Below, in pieces: positions 10,822-22,130 of a DNA stretch of 64,000 bases. The stretch is from positions 40,379,530-40,443,529 of the forward strand of contig CM037869.1 in NCBI GenBank assembly GCA_021292105.1. Reading direction: 5' to 3'. The stretch's first letter is position 1. Each line of letters starts with the position of its first letter. The notes below the pieces were generated by a model. It searched no databases and was not told the DNA's origin. It was given only the letters and a program-made list of their open reading frames with translations. The translations under genes and the position numbers were made by a program. The DNA is from Anadara kagoshimensis. Taxonomy: Eukaryota; Mollusca; Bivalvia; Arcoida; Arcidae.

Positions 10822-11952
10822 CATGATTTTTGTTACAAATTGTTTTTCTACTGTATTTTCTAAATCATATGGCATAGTGAATAAAACCACAAAGTATGTT
10901 CTTTCCTTGTGGTCAATTGTCCAAACAGTTACAATAAATAACGCCAGTGTACCAAGAAATCAATGCAACGTGAAACAGAACAATGTGGAAAACGTTTGCG
11001 TCTCGAATTGTCGGATCATTACGGAAAAACGTCTACATTGAATTGTTGCAATAAAATATCGAATTTTGATCTTTCAATGGGGTTCGCCGTTGTATCACGT
11101 TAAAAAAACGACAACTTTTGCAAATCTGCATCAGAGGTCGAGAAGTCTGTTTAAAGAGCGTGCTGATGTATCAAGGTGTCGACTCTCTACTCTAACGTCC
11201 TTTTACGTGAAACGTCGAATTATACAATTCCATATCCGTCTGTACCCCTTTTCAATTTGGGGTACGTGTCACGGAAACCCGGTAACATTTTTCTACAGGG
11301 TATGCATCACGTGGTACTTTAGAAGACCCAGTGAACATTTTTAGGGTACGTTTTACGTGGTACTCGTGGAGACCACCATTGATCTTTCCTTTTGCATGGC
11401 ATATTACGGTACTCATTTGTTTCATAATCAGCGGAAAGGATGGTCCCAAAAAATCGCGTGGGGACCTGGTAGTCCTTCATTAGTGATTGGGAGTGTCCAC
11501 TACAAATAATTATCATTCTACAATCCCTGTAATACCGTTATATTCTTTTAATTACTACCTTTATAATTTGGATCGCGTTTTGTCGTGACTACCTGTACAC
11601 AGGTGTTAATGCAATTTCCTACCTGATAATATCACATTAGCCGCAATAAACGTATTAACACCTTGATAATTATATAGATTGGCAAGATCGTTATTAAACC
11701 TGTAATTGGGAATTATGTAGGGAAGGCTCCCTTAATTGTCCGATTTTCACAGTTGCCAGCTGAGCCATTGACACCAACTTCATTCCAGGGCGATAATGGC
11801 ATTATCGCATGTAAGTATAGAAATTCACTTGAAAATGGCGGTAAAACTTATTATTGTCAATTCGTATGTGCTTTATACATGGTAACTGTTGACGTTGGAC
11901 GTTCACCTTGTACTAGATAAATGCGTATTAAAGGTGTGCTTAAGGATTGCTC
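10822..11952. other. No gene recognised; weak local repeats
   Basis: Mostly unique. Between 11080 and 11360 a loosely repeated motif of the form GGGTACGTxTCACGTGGTAC recurs about four times at irregular spacing. ORFs up to 92 residues overlap it on both strands and show no recognisable domain. Confidence 0.4.
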
Positions 11953-12250
11953 GGTGGAAGCGCGTGGCCTAGTGGTTAAGGCGTTGGACTCATGATTCGA
12001 AGATCGTGGGTTCGATCCCTGGACCGGGCGATGTGTTGTGTCCTTGAGCAAGACACTTAATTTCACGTTGTTCCAGTTCACTCAGCTGAAAAATAAATGA
12101 GTACCAGCAAAATGCTGGGGGTTAACCCTGCGATGGACCGGCGTCCCATTCAGGGGAGAGTCTTGTACTCTCAGTCGCTTAACGCCACCGAAACCGGGAT
12201 AAGCTCCGGCCTGATGGGCCTACTGGCTCGGGACAGACTTTAACTTTAAC
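11953..12250 (+). mobile_element. SINE-3 (tRNA-derived)
   Basis: Head GCGTGGCCTAGTGGTTAAGG with A-box, then GTGGGTTCGATCCCTGG as a strong B-box match. It is followed by a conserved-looking domain (GTCCTTGAGCAAGACACTTA, GTTGTTCCAGTTCACTCAGC, AAATGAGTACCAGCAAAATG) and ACCGGCGTCCCATTCAGGGG. The 3' end is a short (ACTTTA) repeat. The central domain is of the type shared by SINE superfamilies of fish and marine invertebrates; the exact superfamily is not assigned. Single copy in the window. A 74-residue minus ORF spans it and is incidental. Confidence 0.85.
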
Positions 12251-12280
12251 TAGACATTGCTCATTTGAGTATACATGTAG

Positions 12281-12500
12281 TACATACCGTTGAAAAGTTT
12301 AACAATAAGCTAACAAATTAGCACAGAATTGGCAGCTCATCTGCCTATTTCACCTTTATCTCGACAGCATTTTGGTAGCTGCTTTTTATATCTTGGCACC
12401 TCTTATACCACTAGCTCACCATATCGTGACCATTTGGCAGCCGAGTTGCGACACCTTTTTCGTTAGCTCAATGTTAAACCTCCAACAGGTCTGTACTGTA
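12281..12500 (+). mobile_element. MITE-B copy
   Basis: Family B: about 220 bp, with long imperfect terminal inverted repeats (consensus ACAGTACAGGCCTGTCGAAA then GTTTAACACTGAGCTAACGA) and an interior rich in GGCAGCT/AGCTGCCGA. No coding capacity. Left end of this copy: GTTGAAAAGTTTAACAATAAGCTAAC; right end: TTTTCGTTAGCTCAATGTTAAACC..CAGGTCTGTACTGTA. A further 28-bp right-end fragment follows (12501-12528). Confidence 0.8.
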
Positions 12501-12856
12501 CTCCGGTGTTAAACTTTCGACAGGTTTACCTTGATCATGTGTGGTGTTTTTCCTCTTCTGGATATTACCATCTCCGGTTAATTAGAAGCAATTGTTATCA
12601 AGCACATGCGGGTAGTTTGTTCGTTACAGCCACCTTTGAATAAGGCAAGGACAAGAAACAAAACTGCAAGTTATCATTCAAAGTAATAACTGCAATCCCG
12701 TTGATGCCTTATGTTTGAGTTAAAAATTAATCAAATTTATTCATTGTTTTTGCAAGAATTTTTTCATTCATTTTGATGGTATGCAATGTAGATAATTTTT
12801 TTTCGTTTCAAAAGAACGTCAGGTTTAATGCCAGCGTTTTACCAAAACAAAAACAA

Positions 12857-13030
12857 ATAACATTAAGCTAACGGAAAGAAGTCGGAGTTCGCGATATGGT
12901 TAGCTGGTGGCTGAAAAATTGCAGAGAAGTAGATGCTGAAAAGTTGTCGAGGTATAGCTTACGCGAAACCTAGATGAGCTACCGATTAGGCACCAAATCT
13001 TGGTGTTAAATGTTCGACAGGTCTGTATTC
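12857..13030 (-). mobile_element. MITE-B copy, left end truncated
   Basis: Lacks the outer CAGTACAGGCCTGTCG on the left but keeps ACATTAAGCTAACGGAAAG. The right end GTGTTAAATGTTCGACAGGT reads into CTGTATT. Confidence 0.75.
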
Positions 13031-13066
13031 AATTTATATTATTAGTGGACAGCCCTGAACTGTATG

Positions 13067-13270
13067 TACAGTACAGACCTGTCGAAAGTTTAACAACTAA
13101 TCTAACGAATTAAAGCTGAATCGGAATCGCAACTACTAGCAATATCTCAGCAGATTATCGACAGCATTGGTCTATCTTGTAACAGCTATCCAAATTTCTG
13201 CAACTCAGCCGCCAAGCAAACATTTCATTTCGTTAGCTTAGTGTTCAACTTTCGACAGGTCTGTACTGTA
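13067..13270 (+). mobile_element. MITE-B, complete
   Basis: Both termini are well preserved: TACAGTACAGACCTGTCGAA at the left and TTCGACAGGTCTGTACTGTA at the right. TA at each outer edge is compatible with a TA target duplication. Confidence 0.88.
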
Positions 13271-14170
13271 ACTAAACGCAATTAAAGTGAAATTAACTTA
13301 CTAATATCTTTAACCCAATTTAGCAATCAATCGATCAATCAACCAATTAATCAATCATTCAGTTATTAGAGTGCAAATTACGACAAAAGAAGAGACGGTT
13401 GCGAAGCAATGTGCCATCATCCGCACGCGAACCAAAAAGCTGGAAATTTTGTGCCAAAGTTTGGGTCGCTTTAGTCATCGCATTAAAACCGTGCAAACAC
13501 GCAATTTCAAGTTTTCACATATTCTTCCTTATAATTTTCTGCAAGTATGTGCACATGTTTTTTCTTTTATGTGTGACAGGCGCCTTTTCAATAGTAATTA
13601 CCGTTAGGGTGTCAATTTCTTTTATTTCAGAATAATGCATTACCGGGGGAACCGAATAGATTTTAACAGTTTGACGTCAAAGTTTTATTTAGATATTTGA
13701 TACCAAAACCTACATCAATAAATATCCATGATAAATGTTTGTTTATTATAATTCATAAATGAAGTCACATAAAAAAACAACAACGTCATAATACCTAAAC
13801 CTTTCCGTCAATATTAATTCATTCAAAACATGATCAATTTTTTTGCCTTTTCTTTTGAAAATTTTCTCGATAAGAGTTAAATTAACCGTGAAAAACCTAC
13901 CCGACACCATTAAAAATTATTTCCCATTTTAAATGATGATTTTTGTCAAAACCTGGCCGTTATTTGCCCATTAGTTAAAAAGCATATCATTTCATCATTT
14001 GACTTGACATTTTGCCGTTCTCTCTTATACAAAATTTCCCAACCGTTCTAATTTATTCGAATTCTATTTATGAATACATCGCTATCTTTTAAAGATGTTT
14101 TGTTTTCGGACAATGGGAAAATCATTTTTCAAATGAAATGTTGACTGTAGAATTGATGTAATGTCTATCA
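13271..14170. other. No gene recognised
   Basis: Contains a short (ATCA)n-like stretch at 13320-13360. Two overlapping 78-residue ORFs (about 13371-13635) occupy different frames of the same DNA and lack any recognisable motif. The remainder is AT-rich. Confidence 0.45.
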
Positions 14171-15040
14171 TTCACATTTAAATGTTCTTTTATTCAAATC
14201 GGATTTTATCTTCAAATATCCCCTACTTCAATCTCCTCTAATTATTTTTCCTCTAATCGTTAAAAAGATTATTGCCTGATTAGGGTGAGAAAACAAACAT
14301 TTCCACAAAATTTTGGCACTTTTTCTGTCTTACAATCCTCCAATTTCTTCTCTCTACCATTTTCCCTATTTTTACTATCTCTCCCCTAATTAATTATTTT
14401 TCCCCTAATCGGTAAAAAGAGCGTTGCATGATTAGGGTGAGAAAACAAACATTTCCACAAAATTTTGGATTTTTCAATCAACATTTTTCTAATTTCCTCT
14501 GGATCTACTCACAATATTTTTTCTCATACAAGATTTCTTCAAATCGTTTAAGAGAAATCTTCATGATTTGAGTAGAAAACAATCATTTGCACAAAATTTT
14601 GGATTTTTTGTGTGTCTTACAATCTCTCATTTTCTTCTCTCTGCCATTTTTTGAAGATAATTGTATGATTAAATTAAAAAAAATAGTATATAAAATTTCT
14701 ATTAAATATTTTTCTTTCAATCTTCCCTTCTACTATTTCTATAATTATTTCCCTTCTCCTTGAATCATTAAAAGAGTGTTGCATGATTAGAATTGAAAAC
14801 AAACATTTCCACAAAATTTTGGATTTTTGTTTTTCTCTTACAATCCTTAAATTTCCTCATTCTATCATTAAAAAATTCTGGATTCTTTCTTTTTATCTCT
14901 AATAGTAAAAAGATTGTAGCATGGTTAGAGTTTTAAAAAACCCAAACAATTTTGCATAACATCTTGAGTTTTTTCTCCTACAAACCTTCAATTTCTTTCT
15001 TCTATTATTACAAAATTTTGTATGTTCCTCAATTTATTCT
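14171..15040. repeat. Degenerate tandem array, about 120-155-bp monomer
   Basis: About six copies built around GATTAGGGTGAGAAAACAAA then CATTTCCACAAAATTTTGGA, with TCTTACAATCCTCCAATTTC and CTAATCGTTAAAAAGATT. Core positions are near 14279, 14433, 14560, 14670, 14786 and 14920. Strongly AT-rich. Confidence 0.8.
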
Positions 15041-16060
15041 TTCTATCATTAATTAACAGTTAACCCTTGACGTGCTTCTTTCAGTCATTTTCGTGACTCA
15101 ATATGTTTAAATATAATTAAAATAAATGCTTCAAAAGGGGTATTTTGAATTCTTCTTTTCTAATTACTGTTTAAATATTCAGAATTATGCTGGAGGTCCT
15201 AACCCCTTCGTCAATTAAATTATGTTAATATGTTTACAAAACACCGAATTAATTATATAAATATTCAGGTAATCTTTTTTTTATTTTAAAAATTAAAATT
15301 TCAATGATCAATTAATGCGTAAACAACGCGGTGGAAAACTGTAGGCCTTTGTAATATACCGTAAGTCAATTATCAGATTGAGATATGCGCATTTTAGCAT
15401 AAACTTTGCATTGTGCCTGGTGCATACAGGTCACTTATATTTTTTTTTAAAATCTAGAATGACCAAGTTTGGCCACCATTCCGTCGCTATGGGTTCCCCC
15501 GAATTTAAAAATCCTAAAAGTTAAAATTTCAAGTTGATCACTACGTTGTAATGTTAATCAGAAATTTAAAAATGTTTCAAGGTAATTTTGACTCTGGTTT
15601 GAGAATCATTCCTAAACTGAATTTAAGCAATTTTTTGGTAATAAATTGATTGTGTCTACTAACACAAACATAGAACGGAAAAGAAAAGACACGTCGCTTG
15701 ATGGACTGGCTGGAACACAGCCATAGCAGCAGCGAAGGACAGACAAAAATGGAAAGATAGTGTTGCGGCCTTATGCGCCTTCTGACGGCAAGAGCATTAA
15801 GGTTAAGGTAAAGTATTAACAAAAATATCCAAAAAAGTGCAGATTAAAGACTTACCTAATTTAGGGTCTCCACAAACTTACGAGTTTACCACCCCAAAGA
15901 AATGGTTTTTTATATTGACAAAAAATTGAACATCACGAAAATAAATGATTTCACAACATGCATTGCAAAGTACGGGATACCTATATGGCTTTTTAGCATA
16001 CAGGCAGACGCTAAAAAACATATGTCAGCCTCTACAGCTTTAAAATGGCGCAAGTACTAT
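15041..16060. other. No gene recognised
   Basis: AT-rich sequence with an 81-residue minus ORF and a 67-residue plus ORF, neither with recognisable domains. No dispersed repeat was seen. Confidence 0.4.
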
Positions 16061-16740
16061 TGGCCGAGCCATTTACGGGACCGTGACGTAGTGATGACGT
16101 CATAAACAGAAGTGTAGCTTTTATTTATTGGTAAAATCACGGGAACAATTATAACACATCATTCCAACATCCCAAGATTTGTATCAGGTAATCCAATCAT
16201 CAAATATTATATTAGCATGACAAACACTCGATATCGTGACGTAGTTATGACGTCATTATCCCATTAAAATCACAAATCCTCTAAAATCGTTATATTATAT
16301 GAGCATGGTAAATAACACATCGCGTGACGTAGTTATGACGTCATAATCAGTAGTGTACTTTATATCAGCTTCAGCTTCACAGGAATACATCATTACAATT
16401 TCCCCAAAAGTGTCCGGTAAGACCTTAATTTGTAATCCAATTTATCGAATGTTACATGGGTATGACAGATAAGCCATTTCGCGACGTCGTTATGATGTCA
16501 TTAAAAGCCTTGTATTGTAACAATCATTGGAGCAAATCTTTCCAACTTAAGATGCAACTCTTAAATGTAATGCTATATATGGGCATGACAGATGAGATCC
16601 GTGACGTAGTTATGACGTCATAATCAGCCTTGTTTCTTAAATTAACGATCACATCTTCCTCCCCGTAATCGTGTCCAGCAAGACCCTTAAATTGTAATCC
16701 AATTATCAAATGTTATATGAGCATGGCAGATAAGCCATCC
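16061..16740. repeat. Tandem array carrying CRE-type palindromes
   Basis: About five diverged monomers of 90-155 bp. Each carries the paired motif CGTGACGTAGTTATGACGTC followed by A. The palindrome TGACGTCA, the consensus binding site of CREB/ATF bZIP factors, is exact at 16095, 16248, 16336 and 16613, and one base off (TGATGTCA) at 16493. Between the palindromes the monomers share TTATATGAGCATGGCAGATA and GTAATCCAATTATCAAATG. Regulatory function is unproven. Confidence 0.8.
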
Positions 16741-17369
16741 GAAGTGTCACCTGGCTAAAAAAGAAAATATGTTGAAGAGGTTTTTTTAGTAATAGATACA
16801 TTAAGAATATACATCTTCTATGATTTAATCTTTTGTTGTGGAAGCCGTAAAACACGATTACAACCTATTTTAAAACCTCAAACACAATAATCCTTTGTGA
16901 CGGTATTATACGGGACGAACAATAGAAAATAAAGGAAAATAGTATGTTGTAGGTATACCTTTTCACAGTGTAGATGTCGGGACACAAACTTCTTTTGTGT
17001 GCAACAATCTTGGCTTTTCATCGTCACCACATCCAGCCATTGTCATTACTCACTTGTAATAATGTGTCAAAGATAGCGTGTTCTGATAAATGATTTAATG
17101 ATGTTTAACCTTTTCAGTTCCGTCAAAATTTGAGACCTCACCAATTTTAAGGTATATTGCGGGAAATTTTTCCACAGATTATTGTACATATGGATGGACA
17201 TCATCTATATCTATGTTACTTCGTTTTACAGATTTAAAGAATGGGGTATTTTTGTGTTTACGAAATAGTTGAGATCCGCCAAATTTAAGGCGAATTGCGA
17301 AATAATCTACCCTCTCCTGTTGACAACGTGTTTGTCGCTAGTGCTGAATGAACCAAATCGAGTTTCATG
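16741..17369. other. No feature recognised
   Basis: Unique, moderately AT-rich sequence. Confidence 0.45.
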
Positions 17370-17523
17370 TTGTCTTTCATTTCGTAACGCCGAGTCCTTG
17401 GCGAGAGTAGAGCAGTCACTACCCACTTTCAAGTCGGCTTGAGTTTGACCCGGTCGGGGTTCAAACCCACGACCTCCCACTTACGGATCGAGCACTCTAC
17501 CAACTGAGCTACCGCAGTGGCAC
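17370..17523 (-). mobile_element. SINE-1 5' half
   Basis: Minus-strand head (CCACTGCGGTAGCTCAGTTG, then a B-box in GGTTTGAACCCCGACCGGGT) and the TAGTGACTGCTCTACTCTCG..CTCGGCGTTACGAAATGA body. The 3' domain is missing. An (AAT)n tract abuts the head at 17524-17540. Confidence 0.82.
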
Positions 17524-17540
17524 AATAATAATAATAATAA

Positions 17541-17990
17541 AAACAACAACAGACAATCAAGAACAAACCTGTTTTGTCCTTACTAGTGAGCTAAATGCAT
17601 GCAATGGAAAAAACACTTCAACCTTTGTACCATCTTTTTAACTGAAATACTAAAAAGAAAGGAAGGTAAAAAAAAAGAAGAAAATAAAAGAAAAACATGG
17701 AAAACCGGAATCAAACCCATTTTGAATGCTTTTGTGAAAAATTATTTTATTACATATTTTAAATAGAATTTAACGGGTTTAATTTGTGGTACCCAATTGA
17801 GTTCTACCACATTGGATACAAGTCAATATTTTTTTTCTATCTGAAAGATTTTTCATAAAAGCATGGCACTAACACGATATTCAGCTTATATTTGAGTTCC
17901 CTAAGTTAAAATGTTGTTTTTCTTTTCGAACATAATTTTTGAATGAATAAATGTCAGAAAAAAAGATTAACATGATATTATATACATGTG
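17541..17990. other. No feature recognised
   Basis: AT- and purine-rich non-coding sequence. Confidence 0.45.
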
Positions 17991-18520
17991 CTTCGGTGCT
18001 GGAAAGTAAAAAATTGATTCTCATGAAAGAGTTTTTAAAAGAATTTTAATTCTGTTTATTTTTAAATGAAAATAGAAAACAAACAACCAGGGCATTAGGT
18101 TTATGGGTACTGGAAAGTTGGGATTCTTATAAGAAATTTTTTAAAGAAATTTAATTCTGTTTATTTTTGAATGAAAAATAGAAAACAAACAGCCGGGGCA
18201 TTAGGTTTATGGGGTACTGGAAAGTTAAAAAAAACGAGATTCTTATGAAAGGGGTTTTAATTCTGTTTATTTTTGAATGAATTAGGAAACAAACAAACAA
18301 CCGAGGCAATATAGGTATATGAGTACTTGAAAGTAAAAAAAAGGTGGGAATTTTTATGTGAAAGAAATTTTTAAAGAGAATTTCAATTCTGTTTATTTTT
18401 CAATAACAAATTAGAAATTAAACAAACGACCGAGCCATTAGGTATTTAGGTACTTGAGAGTAAAAAGGTTGGGATTTTTATGTGATATTTTATAAAGAAT
18501 CTTAATTCTGATTATATATA
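17991..18520. repeat. Tandem array, about 110-bp monomer, five copies
   Basis: Copies start at about 17998, 18107, 18211, 18322 and 18449. Shared blocks: GGTACTGGAAAGT, GATTCTTATGAAAG, TTTTAATTCTGTTTATTTTT and GAAAACAAACAACCGGGGCA. Confidence 0.88.
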
Positions 18521-19519
18521 AATAATAAATACCCCAGAATAAACCATGAAGTTCAATTTAAAATATTTCCTTGTCGTAAGGTATCAAAACTCATGAAATG
18601 TTGCACTTAAATTTTAACGTAACAGGTCGGGGATAATTTAATACTCGAATGTCAACTAAAACTTAATCCTATGAGGAACGCAAAAACCCCTGTTAATCTG
18701 TGTAAGAGAGCTTACACAAAAATATTAATTCCAAACCCATTCAGTCGGCTTAGAAAGCGTACATTAGGTGAATACAAAGGATTTCTCTCCAGTGCTTGCT
18801 AATAGAGGCAGGATTTGAAGTACATTAGTGGCGCGTTAAAGAGGATAAATAGAACAACGCGGAATTCCTACCCGTTTGAGATGTACATTTGAAATTAAAA
18901 GATATTTTCTTATTATTTGCTGGCTATTTCACAAAAAGGTTTAATCCCTATCCGATTCTTTTAAAATTTTTATCATTAAACTTGAACAAGAGAATGTGAT
19001 AGGTCTGGGTCATTGTAACGCTCTACGTTTGAATCAAAATCAATTTTACGCTTAAATAAGGTGATAGTAATTGCGGTTTAATTAGTGAAATATAATATAG
19101 TTTCTTATTTTTCAAAGTTCAAATAATTAATTTTAAAATTTTTGATATAGTACCAAAATTAATGATATATCATTTTAATATACGCTCCTTTCGTGTATTC
19201 AAAAAGTTCTTGTTATTTCTTTTCTCTTTCAAAGAAGCATTTAATTTACACTTTTTCATGTATACAAAAGAATTTTTCCTCTCGTGTTTTCAAATAACTG
19301 CCAGTTCTTCATGTCAAATAACTGCAATTATTATAAACACGTTTTCGACATTATTTGATTTTGGTGAGAAGTTGCATTTAAAAATTAAATAATAAAAGGT
19401 AATATCCTTGCCATATATTGGCTTAGTCTTAATTTGCACCCAATTTCCTTTATAACAAGTATTGGTCTTTGAAAAATCCATTTTCGGTTCATTCAGAACA
19501 TATGCCTGGTACAGATGTA
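18521..19519. other. No gene recognised
   Basis: The stretch 18600-18900 is less AT-rich and free of repeats, with an ACAAAGG (Sox/TCF-type) motif at 18775-18781. It is a weak candidate for conserved non-coding DNA. A 76-residue plus ORF (19162-19392) has no recognisable domain. Confidence 0.35.
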
Positions 19520-19630
19520 CCAGGATCGATGGTGTGACACGATAAAGAATCCGACATTTCAAAAAGTCAAAATTCATGCAGCTTCGCCTACAGTTGGCGA
19601 CATTTCGATTTCAGCAATATATTTTCGACT
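19520..19630 (+). mobile_element. SINE-1 relic (3' part)
   Basis: Decayed match to the SINE-1 body and tail: GATGGTGTGACACGATAAAG resembles the family's CACGGTGGGCTTGGCACGTTAAAG, and GCAGCTTCGCCTACAGTTGG, CGACATTTCGAT resembles its 3' domain. Confidence 0.45.
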
Positions 19631-19668
19631 TTTTATGAAAGGTACATGGCGGCTCAGCTTGAAGAATA

Positions 19669-19849
19669 AACAGTCCATTATGCCTTAAAGGTCGCCTCTA
19701 TATAAGGGCCACCTGCTTATAAAAACAGTAGAATTGTATCTTAATTGTTATTTACTCATATTATTTGAACCTGTATATAAAGGCCACCTGTCCATTAAGG
19801 TCACTTTTACTGGTTCCATTAGGTGGCCTTTATAGACAAGATGATTGTA
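19669..19849 (-). mobile_element. MITE-A copy
   Basis: Near full length and reversed. The left end ACAGTCCATTATGCCTTAAA and right end GTGGCCTTTATAGACAAGAT are both mutated relative to consensus. Confidence 0.8.
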
Positions 19850-19984
19850 CCTTAGTTTTATAGCTAACCAATCATTTCTTTGAAACAAAAAAAACTCACT
19901 TTGAACACCTATTTACCCTGGAATAATGGAGGGGCTCATATTTTCAGGAGGGGGTTACTTTAATCGAAAAGGTCATTTCTGGAA

Positions 19985-20165
19985 TGGAAAAATGTGAAGG
20001 AGAAACCGGAGTACCTAGAGAAAAGAGAACATGTATTAGTTTCGAGACATATTCTAGTGTGAGCCGAAAGTACGTAGGTTGTATTCTCTGGACACTTCGG
20101 TTTCCCCTACCATCAATGAACTGACAGTCTCTATATAAGTGAAATAATCTAGACAGGGAGTAAAA
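19985..20165. mobile_element. Two SINE-2 3' fragments in inverted orientation
   Basis: The left part (to about 20030) carries GGAGAAACCGGAGTACCTAG. The right part (from about 20085) carries the same block reversed, then CATCAATGAACTGACAGTCT and CTATATAAGTGAAATAATCT, the SINE-2 3' tail. See the SINE-2 copy at 26490-26715. Confidence 0.55.
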
Positions 20166-20440
20166 CAGTTGCAGTTTCCGTGAAAAATTACAATCCCACC
20201 AAAAACAGGAAAAGTAAAAAATCAAATTTTATGAAACTGATAAAAATTGGATTTATAATCGAACATGACTTAGATTCTAAGCGACCACGATAATCTTTCA
20301 ATTTAGTGCTTAACTTTTGATTCCGAATTCGGACTGACGGATTGGTATTTCATGGTCGATATCAGTGGTTGTTGGTAAAAAATCTTCTTAAACTCTCTGT
20401 GTTTTAAACTGATTAAATTTCTGTCAAACTTACTCTAAAA

Positions 20441-21064
20441 TACATACAGATCTGTCAAAAATTTAACACTGGGTTAAGAAACTCAGTCGCGGAATTTCAG
20501 AGACATGGACTCGGTTGCTCAGTTGGTAGAGCGCTCGCCCCGTAAGTGGGAGATCGTAGGTTCGAACCCAGACCGGGTCTGACCCAAGACTTTAAAGTGG
20601 GTAGTGACTGTTCTTTCGCCAATCACTCAGCATTATAAAATGAAAACCACGGTTCTTTCGGATGGGAACTTAAAATAAAAACTACGTCCCGTGTCATGGT
20701 GGGCTTGGTACCATAAAGAACCCTGACCTGCTGTATAATGCTATCAGCGCAACGCACAGGCACAATTTCTGCACCTTTGTCTATTGCTGGCGACGTGTCG
20801 ATATAAGTGAAATATTCTTGACTGGGACGTTAAACACCATTACTCATATCAACTCAACTCTATGCACAATTTTTGCACCTTCGCTTATAGCTGGCAACGC
20901 CTCGATATAAGTGAAATATTCTTGACTGGGACGTTAAATATCATTACTTAACTGGTTGGAAAACTGCAGAAATGTAGTCAACAGCTGCCGAAAAGCTAAC
21001 AAGAAACCGACACGAGTTGCCGATTCGGCTTTAGTTCGTTAGATTCTCGACAGCCCTGTACTGC
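20441..21064 (-). mobile_element. MITE-B interrupted by SINE-1
   Basis: The left end ACAGATCTGTCAAAAATTTA and right end GTTCGTTAGATTCTCGACAG, CCCTGTACTG belong to one MITE-B copy, split by the SINE-1 insertion listed next. The right half retains the CAGCTGCCGAAAAGCTAAC interior. Confidence 0.8.
20503..20950 (+). mobile_element. SINE-1 with duplicated 3' domain, nested in MITE-B
   Basis: Complete head (CTCGGTTGCTCAGTTGGTAG; strong B-box GTAGGTTCGAACCC), body and 3' domain. It is followed by a second copy of the 3' domain (about 20867-20948: ATGCACAATTTTTGCACCTT..CTCGATATAAGTGAAATATT), so this element is about 100 bp longer than the copy at 7760. Confidence 0.88.
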
Positions 21065-21282
21065 ATTTATCTGTCTCAAAAGAAACGTATTAATTATATT
21101 ATAAATCGAAATCTAGCCATTTGTTTTATTCGTCTGAATTTTTAAAACATTTATATTCTCCTTTTTTCAGTATACTATTTAGTAACTGTACTATGTCATC
21201 GTTGTTTAACTTGCTTATTTAACATGTGTGGATTCTAAAATACAGGCCTGTCGAATGTTTAAAACTAAGCTTAACGACGAAT

Positions 21283-21570
21283 TAGTTGAGTTGGGCAATG
21301 TTGTTTAACATCCAAGTAAAAATTATTTCACTTATATCGAGACGTCGCCAGCTATAGACGAAGGTGTAGAAATTTAGCATGTGCGTTGCGCTGATGGTAT
21401 TATACAGCATGATTCTTCATCGTGCTGTCATATACCATATTTTTTTAAATTTAATCATAAAATACATTAACAAAATGGAATATGGCAGTGCCAAGTCTAT
21501 CGTGACACGGGACGTCGTTTATCTTAAGGTGCAGTCCGAATAAACCGCGACTTTCATTTCGCAATGCCGA
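21283..21570 (-). mobile_element. SINE-1, head-less, nested in MITE-B
   Basis: Minus-strand 3' domain (AATTATTTCACTTATATCGA..GACGTCGCCAGCTATAG) and body (GACTTTCATTTCGCAATGCC). The tRNA-like head is absent, so this is a 5'-truncated insertion. It is interrupted by element C. Confidence 0.82.
21425..21488. mobile_element. Element C, nested inside SINE-1
   Basis: About 64-bp hairpin-like element. It begins TGTCATATACCATATTTTTT and ends CAAAATGGAATATGGCA (imperfect inverted repeat), with TTAATCATAAAATACATT between. GTGC flanks it on both sides, and removing it restores the SINE sequence CGTGCCAAG. The 4-bp duplication and clean interruption show transposition. Confidence 0.8.
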
Positions 21571-21833
21571 CTAACGAATTAGTGCCGAATAGGCAGAAAA
21601 TTTCGACCCCTTGTTACATTTATCTAAAACAGCTTTTCGACAGGTGCTTTCTCTTTATAGCCAGCTTTTTACCACTAGGGATCCATATCTCCATCTTTCG
21701 GCAATCGAGCTTCGACCTCTATTTCGTAGCTCTGTGCTAAACTTTGGACAGGTCTGTATTATATATAAATTAACGGTAAATGTATTGAAACTCGAGTTAT
21801 ACATATCTATGGATAAAATGAAACGTATTAAAC

Positions 21834-22017
21834 TACAGTCCAACTTGCCTTAAAGGCCACCTCTATATAAGGGTCACCTGCTTATAAAGGCCAGTTGAAT
21901 TGTATCCCAGTTGTTCTTTATTCATATTATTTGAACCTATATATAAAGGTCACCTGCCCATAAAGACCACTTTTACTGGTTCCCTTTGGATGTCCTTTAT
22001 AGACAGGTTTGACTGTA
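21834..22017 (-). mobile_element. MITE-A, complete
   Basis: Reverse copy with intact termini: TACAGTCCAACTTGCCTTAA and TTATAGACAGGTTTGACTGT followed by A. TA at both edges. Confidence 0.88.
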
Positions 22018-22078
22018 CTATAATTTCACATGAAAGTTATAAAATTATAAAATGGAGTTTTACGACCTAATCAAAAAT

Positions 22079-22130
22079 ATTCCACTTATATCGAGACGTC
22101 GTCAACTAAAGGCAAAGTTGCAGAAATTTT
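22079..22130 (-). mobile_element. SINE-1 3' fragment
   Basis: Matches only the 3' domain: TTCCACTTATATCGAGACGT then CGTCAACTAAAGGCAAAGTT and GCAGAAATTTT. It runs directly into a SINE-2-like stretch. Confidence 0.65.

Larger units (their letters stand above)
21240..21755 (+). mobile_element. MITE-B hosting a nested SINE-1 and element C
   Basis: Outer layer of a three-level nest. Left end: ACAGGCCTGTCGAATGTTTA. Right end: TTCGTAGCTCTGTGCTAAAC then TTTGGACAGGTCTGTATTA. The block TAACGAATTAG occurs on both sides of the inner insertion (with a small insertion in the left copy), consistent with a target duplication made by the SINE. Confidence 0.8.
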
